A stretch of 64,000 bases of DNA from Macrotrachela quadricornifera (lineage: Eukaryota > Rotifera > Eurotatoria > Philodinida > Philodinidae). The notes under the pieces were generated by a model. The model searched no databases, was not told the DNA's origin, and saw only the letters and a list, made by a program, of their open reading frames with translations. Positions within the stretch are counted from its first letter, which is position 1; the number at the start of each line of letters is the position of its first letter. Where the stretch lies: positions 1,255,097 to 1,319,096 of the forward strand of contig JAJEKB010021117.1 of NCBI GenBank assembly GCA_022393335.1. The letters are read 5' to 3'. A program made the position numbers and the translations under genes. Below are positions 23,169-32,242 of the stretch, piece after piece.

Positions 23169-26100
23169 TTACTTTTTAAAATCTTCAATTTCTTTATCTA
23201 ATGCATCCATTTCATCGATATTATTATCTTGTAATATATTTAAATTATTAAAATTTTCATTTAAATTATAATGAATTGATGATGGAATAGTTAAACCAGT
23301 ACCACTCTTAAATGGATCATAAAGTGGAAAATCATTTGGAATTAATTGTTCATCAGAAGAATATTTCCATTGAGATTCATTAGAATTTATTTTCGATATA
23401 TTATTCCATGTTGTATTATCTACTGAAGAATTAATTGGAAATGGTGTATTACGTTGTTCGGATGTAGGACGTTGAATACAACGAGATATTGATGAATTTG
23501 GACGTTGAACAGGACCTGGTGGAATAAGATAACCATTTGGATTCCAATAAAGAGAAGATGATGATTGATCAAGTGGAAGTATATCATTTGTTTTATTTGG
23601 TATTATAATAGAAGATGATGGAATAAAAGGTGGTGCTGTAGGATGAAGTGTTGATGATGATAATACTAAATAAAAAAATTTTTTATTTAAAAAAAAATTA
23701 AATTTTTACTTTGTGATTGTTCAGGAGTTGACCAAGCAGATGTTGATTCAGTTTTTTGTTGTTGTATAGTTTTTACTGAATTATGATTAGTTGATGGAGT
23801 TATAATATTAATATTTTGTTGTTTATTATTTTCTGCTATAGGTTTTTGTTGAGCAATATTCGATGTATGAGTAGTTTTTGATTTTGGTATAGTTTGTTGT
23901 CGTTTTTGTTTGGTATTATTAGGTGAAGAAGGTGTTGGTGTTGATTTATGTTTACTTTGTTTACGAGATATTGTTATCCAATTAACTTCTTCTTCTGGTG
24001 AAATAGGAATTTCTGATGGAGGAATAATATTTAATGATTTAATAGAAGGTATTTTTTCAATAGGAGGAGGAGGAGGAGGAGAAGGTTGTAGTGGTGGTGG
24101 TGATGAAGGTATTGTAATAGGTGATGTCGATGATTTTTCATTTTCTTGTTCAAGTTTTACTTTAGTTTTTCGTTTACGTTTTGATGAAGTTTGTGAATTA
24201 TTTGATTGTAATTGATTTTGTTTAATATTATCATTTATTTGTTGTTTATCTTTTTTTTTCTTAGATTTTTTTGATAGATTTTCATTTGATATTGTTTCAT
24301 TTCCATCAATATATCGAACTAAATCATCAATATTATTTTCATATGGTTTTATTTTTGATTTATTTCCTTGTTGTTCAGATGTATTTTGTATTGTACGTTT
24401 AGTTAATTTAAGTTTTAATCGTTCTTTTGTTTCAATATCACGTGGATTAAATGTATATGTTATTGTTGGTGAATTTGATGGTAATGACATACAATTAAGA
24501 CAAGGATTTGTTATTGAAGAATTTGATTCTGATGTTGAATCACATGAACATAAATCATAATTTTTATCATTTAAATAAGATTTTTGTAATTCATCAATTG
24601 ATTTTGATGAATCAAATGATGATAATAATGTTGATAAATCATTATTTGATGATGTATGACGAAGAAATTGATCAAGATTATTTAATGTCATTGTTGGATC
24701 TGTTTTAATTGATGAACCTTAAATTAAAAAACAAAAAAAAAATAAAAATAATTATTTTAATTAATTATAAAACCTTGTTTTCGTGATAGATTAATATTTA
24801 AACGTTTTTGATTGTTTGATAATATATGAGAATTTTCATTTGTTGTTATTGAACCAAATGTTCCAGCTGTAAATGAAACAGATTGAATTTTAGCTGATAA
24901 ATGTGATACACATGTTGGAATTTCTGTTTTAGTTAATAATGGTATAGTTAATGGACGAAAATCTGCTTGTAATTTTGCACCTTTTGATGATGGTGGTTTT
25001 GGTGGAAATATTATATCAGATGTAAGAGATATTTTTGGTAATGATATATTTGATGTTGTTAAATTTTCTTTTCGACGATTTGATTTAGATTTTTTTATTG
25101 AATTTACTTTAAAAAAAAAAAATTTTTTTCTATAAATGAATTTGTCTATTTTATATTTACTAGAAGATAGTTGTTCATTATTATTCATTGTAATTTCATT
25201 TGTTATTGGTTTTGATTTATCATCATTATTATTAATTAAATTATCTGATTCTTCTTTTGTATAACTTGAAGATGATGTATTGTTATTAAGAAGATATTCA
25301 TCATAAGATGATATAGATGAACATTCTTTACCACCAATATCTGAACCTATGGATGAACCATTTGAACCTTGTTGTGATGTAATAGGTATTATTGAGGAAT
25401 TATTTGATAATGGAATGTTTACAGCATTTGTTGTAGAACTTAAATAAATAAATAAGTTTATTTTGAAAAAAAAAGAATTATTTTTTGTTATAATTAAACT
25501 AACCTGTTTAAATGATCTTTATTTAATCCTAATATATTTCGATTTTTTTTTGTTTTTTTACAAATTTTTTTCGTTTTTGTTTTAATAATAATTCCTGTTT
25601 GATTTCGAGTATTTTTTGTTATTGTATTCATTTTTGTTTGACAATCTTTATATAAACAATCAATTTCTGACATTTCTTCATCAAATGTTAAAAATCTATT
25701 TAATAATTGTGTATATTCAGCTGGTGAATAATTATTATCAATATCATTTGATGGTTGAAGTAAATCAATCATTGTTGACATTGAATGTTGAATTTTTTTA
25801 TCCATATAAACTAATTTTTCATATAAATGTTTATTATATAATAGCCATGTTAAATGAAATGATTTCATATAATATTCTTCCTTAAAAAAAAAAAAAAAAT
25901 TTTTTTTTATTATTTCAAAATATTTTTTTTAATACAAACTAAATAAGAAATAATTATTGAAACATTTTTAGCTGCTTGAATAAATGTATTATATTCATCC
26001 AAAAGATATGAAATAAATAATTGTACATCATTGGATGTTTTTAAACATATTTGAAAACGTTTTAATACTTGATTACGTATTTCATTAACATATTCTAATA

Positions 26101-26700
26101 CAATTGATTCAATATTATTAAATAATGATTCAGCATCTAATTGAGTTAATCTATAAGAAAATATATATAAATATTATTTTGAATATTTATTTTATAATTA
26201 CATTTGTACATATTCTTTTGCTTTACATATATCTTTTGTTGTATGATTTTCTAAAAGAAAATATATAGATTAATAATCACCAATTGATTGTGGGTATTAC
26301 ACTTTCGTTTTCAATCTAACTATTATGAATATAAAAATTTTACCTGTAAATTCTCTATTTGTTTCTCGATAGATACATTTAATAAGATGAGCAATATCAT
26401 GCCATATTTTTCTTGTATCTAATGATATTAATTCTGAATCATCATTTATTGATGAACATGATGAACACCGATATTCATCATCTGAACTTGTATTTTGTAC
26501 ATTATTCTATTTAATAAAATATACAAAAAAATTATTAAAAAATTTTTTTTTTGTTTTACTTCATTTTTACAATTTTGAAAATTATTATTTTCATCATTAA
26601 AATACGATGTAATCTTCTAAATAAATAAAAATATTTCAAAAAAATAAAAAAATATATCAAAACATACCTGTGGCTTTTCTTCTTCTTCTTGTAAATCCAT
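23169..26700 (-). CDS. FAM193 family protein
   Basis: Ten exons: 26668-26700, 26560-26616, 26344-26506, 26202-26250, 25940-26150, 25504-25880, 25161-25438, 24774-25106, 23710-24717, 23169-23665. All introns are GT-AG, 44-84 nt apart from one of about 98 nt before 26250, and phases close to 1001 aa. The central region EEYYMKSFHLTWLLYNKHLYEKLV matches the conserved FAM193A/B block, and the acidic end DEMDALDKEIEDFKK matches the start of the FAM193 C-terminal motif, although the protein stops there. Between these are long Ser/Asn-rich segments, a polyproline run and a Lys-rich stretch (KKSKKKKDK) that may be nuclear-targeting. FAM193 proteins are poorly characterised. No membrane segment. The start is the first ATG before an acidic run. 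Confidence 0.75.
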
Positions 26701-27042
26701 TTTATTTTTCAAAATAAAATCTAAAATCATTTAATATTATTCATGTAAAAAAAAAAAAGAAAAAGATAAAATCGCTATTGCGCAATTTTGACAGATGTCT
26801 TTAGTTAAGCAAATATGAATAATTTTTTGTTTTATCCTATGAATCATTTACGGAAATAGAAAAGAATGACGAAATGAAACAATAAAAAAAAAAAAAAGAA
26901 GTCATCTAATCAAAAGAAAAAAATGAAGGTTTCATATGTCAATTTATCATTTGTTGATTTAATCGACCAATAAAAGAAAATTTACACACACAAAAAAAAA
27001 AAGAGAAATATTTCTTCATTCTAGCAAACAAAAAAAATAATA
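26701..27042. promoter_or_regulatory. Shared divergent upstream region of FAM193 and SF3B5
   Basis: The two genes diverge with 342 bp between their ATGs. The region is A/T-rich with several poly-A runs. It must hold both promoters if both models start correctly. No TATA box or named site is resolvable by eye. Confidence 0.5.
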
Positions 27043-27368
27043 ATGGGAGATCGATATAATATTCATAGTCAACTTGAACATTTACAATCAAAATATGTTG
27101 GTAAGTTATTTATTAAAAAAAAAAACAAAAAACAATAAAGAAATCTTTTTATTATTTATTTAAAGGTACAGGACATGCTGATACAGCAAAATGGGAATGG
27201 GCATCAAATATTCATCGTGATACATATGCATCATATTTAGGTCATTTTGATATGCTTAATCATATAGCTTTATGTGAAAATGAAAGTAAAGCTCGAGTTA
27301 AATTTCAATTATTAAAAAAACTTATTCAACCATGTGGACCACCACATGAAAAAATGGATGAAAGTTAA
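27043..27368 (+). CDS. SF3B5: Splicing factor 3B subunit 5 (SF3b10)
   Basis: Two exons, 27043-27100 and 27166-27368 (65-nt intron, GTAAGT donor), give 86 aa, the same length as vertebrate SF3B5. The sequence is clearly conserved: DRYNIHSQLEHLQSKYVGTG, then HADTAKWEWASNIHRDTYASY, ENESKARVKF and a PCGPP end. SF3B5 is a core subunit of the SF3b complex of U2 snRNP, which recognises the branch point in the nucleus. The gene lies 190 bp upstream of ATG12 on the same strand. Confidence 0.96.
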
Positions 27369-27519
27369 TAATTTACAAAAAAAAAAAGAAAATAATGTAT
27401 TTTTCTTGTTATTGTTCTATGAATAAAATTTTCAAGATACAAAAAAAAAAAGAATGTGTATATATATATGTTATCATTATATTGACATAGACTGATATGA
27501 AAGACAAAATTGTAAAGAT

Positions 27520-27558
27520 TCATTTCTTTTGTTTTTTGTATTTCAGATTTCTAAAATA
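27520..27558 (+). promoter_or_regulatory. Splice acceptor in the ATG12 leader
   Basis: A T-rich tract ending TTTCAG at 27541-27546, 12 nt before the ATG12 start and 178 nt after the SF3B5 stop. It could end a 5'-UTR intron or receive a spliced leader; rotifers are known to trans-splice. No matching donor was identified in the 190-bp gap. Confidence 0.45.
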
Positions 27559-27945
27559 ATGTCAACAAATGAAAATGATGATATTGATTCTAAAACAATA
27601 AATTCTGATGATTTAACTTCAAGTATAACACGTCAAAATACTGATACAGATAATATTACTAATACTAGTAATGAAAATGTTGTTTTTCTGCTTAAAGCAG
27701 TTGGTGGTGCACCAATATTAAAAAAGAAAAAATGGGTTTTACCTAGATCAAGAACTATTGGTTTTATTGCTGAATTTCTTAAAAGTCATATGAAATTAAA
27801 TGATGAACACCGAGATCAATTAGTTCTTTATGTTAATCAAGCATTTGCACCAGCATTAGATACAAGTATTGGTGCAGTTAATGATTGTTTTCGTAGTGAA
27901 GGTACACTTGTTTTACATTATGCATTAACACCAGCATGGGGATAA
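27559..27945 (+). CDS. ATG12: Ubiquitin-like autophagy protein ATG12
   Basis: One coding exon of 128 aa. A Ser/Asn/Asp-rich tail (1-44) is followed by the ubiquitin-fold domain: VVFLLKAVGGAPILKKKKW, then IGFIAEFLKSHMK, YVNQAFAPALDTSIG and FRSEGTLVLHYALTPAWG. The protein ends in the required C-terminal Gly, which ATG7 (E1) and ATG10 (E2) attach to a lysine of ATG5; that conjugate promotes ATG8 lipidation. The chosen ATG lies 12 nt after a strong pyrimidine-AG acceptor (27541-27546), so the transcript likely has a spliced or trans-spliced 5' end. Confidence 0.96.
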   Translation: MSTNENDDIDSKTINSDDLTSSITRQNTDTDNITNTSNENVVFLLKAVGGAPILKKKKWVLPRSRTIGFIAEFLKSHMKLNDEHRDQLVLYVNQAFAPALDTSIGAVNDCFRSEGTLVLHYALTPAWG

Positions 27946-28175
27946 AAATAAATTTCTTCGCTTTTTTTATTTTTATATAAAAAAATGTAATGTTTTTTTT
28001 GTGATTTTTGTAGATTGATGGAGAAAGATATTTAAGGAAAAAAAAATTTTATTAAGAATTTCTATTGTTCAATTTCTTCATTGTCCTTATCAAATGATCG
28101 TCTTCAAAAATGATGTTAAAAAACATAAATTTTAGTTTTTAAATATTCAAATAAAGTTTGATCATATATGGAAAT

Positions 28176-28315
28176 ATGAATGGTAAGAAAAAATTTTAAT
28201 TATTAAATGATTTAAAATTTAAAAAAAAATTTATTTAGCCTTTCATGGTGAAATATCTGTTTCAACTGATCGTGATATAATTCATACAGATGAACGTGAA
28301 GTTGATGGAGAATAA
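28176..28315 (+). CDS. Possible tiny spliced gene or orphan exon pair
   Basis: ATGAATG|GTAAGA (28176-28182), then a 56-nt intron ending TTTAG, then 28239-28315 reading FHGEISVSTDRDIIHTDEREVDGE and TAA. The product is only 27 aa, and the second exon looks protein-like and acidic. It may be the 3' end of a gene whose other exons I cannot place, or a pseudogene remnant. No family recognised. Confidence 0.3.
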
Positions 28316-28910
28316 AAAATAATTATAAAATGTTAGAAATTGATGCTCGTTTTATTATATATCATTTTAATATTAAGAATTTAGCAAAAATGACATTTGA
28401 ATTTGATGTACTACTAAATTTCCTGATTCATTTTTATATCTTGTTTTAAAATTTAAATAACTTTCTCTAGGCAGGTCATTAGTAGTCTGCATTTTAATCT
28501 CATTAGTTTGGCGGTGACAGCTTTAATTTGACTCGAATATATGCCATTTTTCTTACGGACAGTACAGATCGTTCCATTGTAAGATTGAAATACGATGTAA
28601 AAATACATGATATGTCTTGTTACTGTCAATCTTCGTCTATTATTTGTTGCTGAAATTTTTATTTCCTTTCTCGAACTTGAACGACTTTATATGAATTTCT
28701 ATGGTATAGACACTTTTATTCTACAACTTATCAACTTTTGGTTCATCTTTAACTCATTTTGTGAAAAAAGTATTCTTATTCAATGATCACAATAAATGTA
28801 ATTTCTTTCTGTTATCTGACACAAGCAATACGAGGCAATAGAAAGCCTTGATATTCAATCGAAATCTATAAAAATGAGCTGACTTATGTTTCAATTATAG
28901 TTCAAACTAA
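28316..28910. other. No gene recognised
   Basis: AT-rich flank before the foldback at 28911. No open frame or repeat supported. Confidence 0.5.
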
Positions 28911-29423
28911 TAAGGAAACCTTCCCAGATTCCCGAGCGTTTTTTGAGTCGGGATTTAGTGCACCTTATAGATCTCGATGAATTATGTTTATGGTTAAAAG
29001 AGTTTGGGCCCATGGCTTGTTCCTGAAAAGATATCCAGATTTTAGTAAATTTCTCTTATAGGACTCTACTTTCCTAGCATAACTTTATTTTCGATTTTTT
29101 GACGTGAGTTTTTACCCATATAAAGACTTCAGCTAGACTAACTCGCAGAAAAAAAAGTGGTATATACAGCATGCATTTTTGGAAATCTTCACATCTCGAA
29201 GAGACTTCGTCGATAAGTTCTGAATTTTTTTCTGCGAGCTAGTCTAGCTGAAGTCTTTATGTGGGTAAAGATCTTGTAAGGAAAATGCACTAAAACCTCA
29301 ATATTTCGTTAGGAACATGCCATGGGTCCGGACTCTTTTAACCATAAACATAATTCACTGAGGTCTATAAGATGTACTAAGGCCTGATTCAAAAACGCTC
29401 TGGCATCTGGGAAGGTTTCCTTA
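28911..29423. mobile_element. Foldback (MITE) with TA-flanked termini
   Basis: An almost complete palindrome of 513 bp. The left end TAAGGAAACCTTCCCAGAT pairs with the right end ATCTGGGAAGGTTTCCTTA. Further inward, ATTATGTTTATGGTTAAAAG and AAGACTTCAGCTAGACTA also pair with the other arm. The loop is about 60 bp (near 29160-29220). A TA at each end would fit a TA target duplication. No protein is encoded. Confidence 0.85.
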
Positions 29424-30679
29424 TGAGAATATGTAAAATAGACCGCAATTCAATTTCATTCTGAACTTGATTATGACTGTTATATTTATTGAAAATGAAT
29501 ACGCGACATGTTTTTTTTTTCTTTGTGATAAAATAGAAATTATACTACTAATTAATCTAATAAAATACCGCACACATTGATGAAATTTTTCATGAAAAAT
29601 TTTAAACATTAAAATTAAAAGTTTGTTCAGAAAAATGTTGCTCATGATAATAATGAAATAAGAAAATTAATTGGACGTGATCCTTAGTAATGATTAGTAA
29701 GTCGATATATGTACTTACGAGATGAAGTCCTTAAACGATTAATTGCTTTAGAATCGAGATTATGTACATCATGTAGCTTCTAATGAGTTATGAATACTCT
29801 GAAAAGAGTTTCGACTTCTAGTATATGGCTGCCAAGACAATGCATTTCTTCGACATTTTTTAATAGAATGTCATGGTCTTTCTCATGAAAATTTCCATAG
29901 AGATAGTTTATTGTAAAATTTTACACATTTTCTTTAGTCTTATCCTGAAATATTATTATCGAATCTATCTCTATATATGAGCGATGGAATACGCGTTCAC
30001 AACGAACTATTCTCGATTAGATCTATCTTTTTGCAAAATTTCTAGTTGGAATTCAAAAGTTAATGTTTCTAAGGGAGATGACAACATTCTGTTAAAAAAT
30101 ATCGGAAAAATGCAATATCTCGGTACCAATAAGTTAAATGTCCAAACTTTTTTCAGAGCATTCATTAACATAGGTTCACAAATCTGACAACAGAATCCTA
30201 TATGATGCCGTTGGTAGATGCTGCTCTTCGGTACCTATTGGATGAGACTTCCGAAATCAATATAGGATCCGATCGAATCTAAATGGTACGGATTCCGATA
30301 TGATTCTGTTATCCGATTCCTCCATAATCTTGCATTATTCTATTGGATTGATCGACCTGTAATGATATACATAATCACGACTCGAAATCGATTAATCATT
30401 TTGGAATCTATCCTCATTAAATTGATCTATGTTTAGATATTAAGTATTGCAAATGAAAAAGAAGATTCTGATAACTACTAAGACTAGCAGGTGAAAATTT
30501 GCTATGATCTATTATGTTGAAAAAAAATTTTCAAAAGAAAAATCAAAAATAATATTAATTTCTGAAATAAATGATTTTTATTTGTCATTATAAATATTTA
30601 AAAAGTTCATTATTATCATATTTTATTCGAAATGAATTTAACTATGAAACATTGATTTATAAGATAATATTTCTTATAA
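29424..30679. other. No gene; contains a decayed foldback copy
   Basis: Apart from the decayed element at about 29745-30170, the stretch has no supported gene. Frames at 29421-29645, 29984-30187 and 30571-30783 fall in transposon remnants or antisense to the F-box-like gene. Confidence 0.5.
29745..30170. mobile_element. Degenerate copy of the 57-kb foldback family
   Basis: Left side ATGAGTTATGAATACTCTGAAAA-type sequence and right side CAAACTTTTTTCAGAGCATTC match the arms of the element at 57320-57932. The inner motifs AATCTATCTCTAT and AACTATTCTCGATTAGATCT also match. The two arms no longer pair perfectly, so the copy is old. Ends are not resolvable. Confidence 0.65.
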
Positions 30680-31678
30680 CTAGAACTTATCATGATATTC
30701 AAAACGCCACTGTTTTCCAAAATAAATTGCTTTTACCATACGATATCGAGATGCTGCTTTATTCATTATCATTTTCATATTAACTTTTTTCTTTGACCAA
30801 AATTCACGTGTTTGAAATGTTTCTGCAATATCTTCATCAATTTCTCCAGCAAATTCGATAGTAAATTGTTTTAAATAAGGTAAATATTTTTCAATTAGTT
30901 CTTGCCATTGAGTACCATCGATGCATTCAGACTGTCGAGTATTGTTCCAATCAATATGAAATCGACGTAAACAAGGAAATAGTAAAAACATATGTTTTAA
31001 TTCAATGAAATTCATTGAATAACTTATATGTAGTTCATGAACGTGTTTGATAACAAATTTCGATAATACAGATCGATCATATATATATCCAAAATATTTT
31101 AAAGATCGAAGATTAGGTGTATTACTCTGAAGAAATTGACAAAAATTTTCTGACCAATTACAGTTAGTAATTGATAGATGACGAAGTTGTGGAAAAATAA
31201 TTGAAATAATAGGAAAATTGTCGATGAAAAGAGGACATGATAATGATAAATTAACAAGTGAGGTGAATCGATAGCCATGTTTGGCTAAAACAAAATCGAA
31301 TATAGAATGAGTAGATCTATCACTATAATTCGTTGTTCCGCATATATAGAAACATTTGATATGATTATCGTCAGGTAAATGTCGCAATATTTCATTCACA
31401 GAACCCCAATTTAACGTGTTTATATGTATTGAACGAAGATTCTTTTTAACAGAAGATATAAATTGTTCATTAATATTGATATTATTATAAGATGATAATA
31501 TACGAATTTGTGATGGATTAACAAATGATACCAATGTATTCCAAACTGTTTCATCTTTCTTTGTTGAATCATAAAGAATATATAAATTAGCTGTTTTAAG
31601 AAGATNNNNNNNNNNAAAAATATCAAGTAATATTTCATCACTGAATGATTCTAATCGATTGATATTCAGAGAACACAT
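30680..31678 (-). CDS. F-box/LRR-like protein, interrupted by an assembly gap
   Basis: The frame begins MCSLNINRLESFSDEILLDIF, an F-box start (here FSDEILLDIF), and is then cut by ten N bases (31606-31615). Downstream about 300 residues show irregular leucine-rich repeats (SLVNLSLSCPLF, LRHLSITNCNW, LRSLKYFGY, VHELHISYSM, LRRFHIDWNN, LKQFTIEFAG). F-box/LRR proteins recruit substrates to SCF ubiquitin ligases. The gap has a placeholder length, so the apparent continuity of frame across it means nothing, and the rest of the F-box plus an unknown number of repeats is missing. The 3' end at 30680-30682 is intact. Expanded F-box families of this type are common in bdelloids. Confidence 0.65.
   Translation of the reverse strand: MCSLNINRLESFSDEILLDIFXXXXLLKTANLYILYDSTKKDETVWNTLVSFVNPSQIRILSSYNNININEQFISSVKKNLRSIHINTLNWGSVNEILRHLPDDNHIKCFYICGTTNYSDRSTHSIFDFVLAKHGYRFTSLVNLSLSCPLFIDNFPIISIIFPQLRHLSITNCNWSENFCQFLQSNTPNLRSLKYFGYIYDRSVLSKFVIKHVHELHISYSMNFIELKHMFLLFPCLRRFHIDWNNTRQSECIDGTQWQELIEKYLPYLKQFTIEFAGEIDEDIAETFQTREFWSKKKVNMKMIMNKAASRYRMVKAIYFGKQWRFEYHDKF
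31606..31615. other. Assembly gap (10 N)
   Basis: Ten ambiguous bases inside the F-box/LRR gene. The true sequence length is unknown. Confidence 0.99.
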
Positions 31679-32242
31679 TGTAATAAATGGTAAATCATAT
31701 CGTTTTTTTCTTAACTATTTATATAAAAAGAATTGTAAAGAATTGCATCAGCACAATGCAAGTTTCACAACAGAACAGAAAAAACATGTCATATTGCTTC
31801 ATTCAGTTTACCTCACCTGGATTAATGAATAATAATTTGTTTTTATAACGATTGTGTGTATATTTTCTTTTTGGTATGGAATAATGTAGAAAAAAGATGT
31901 CCTACTATTGTGCTTCTTTTCAATATAAACTATGATTTGAAATTCATATAATCATGTGACTTTAATCAATAATATACATAGATTTTTTTGAATGAATCAT
32001 TTTTAAATATCGACTAAATTTGAACTATAAATTGAAAAACCAAAGTTTTTATTATATGATAAATATTATCGATTTAATCTTTTTGATAAAATATTTTTTT
32101 GACATTTTTTATTTTATTTTAAAATATCAAGATAAACACTACATATTATCACACTAAAAAATACATTAGTATAATTCAATATATTTATATTAACAATTTT
32201 CATTATATTTTATTACATAAACAATACTAACAAACTATATAT
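31679..32242. other. No gene recognised
   Basis: AT-rich intergenic sequence between the F-box-like gene promoter side and the rhamnosidase 3' end. Nothing supported. Confidence 0.5.
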
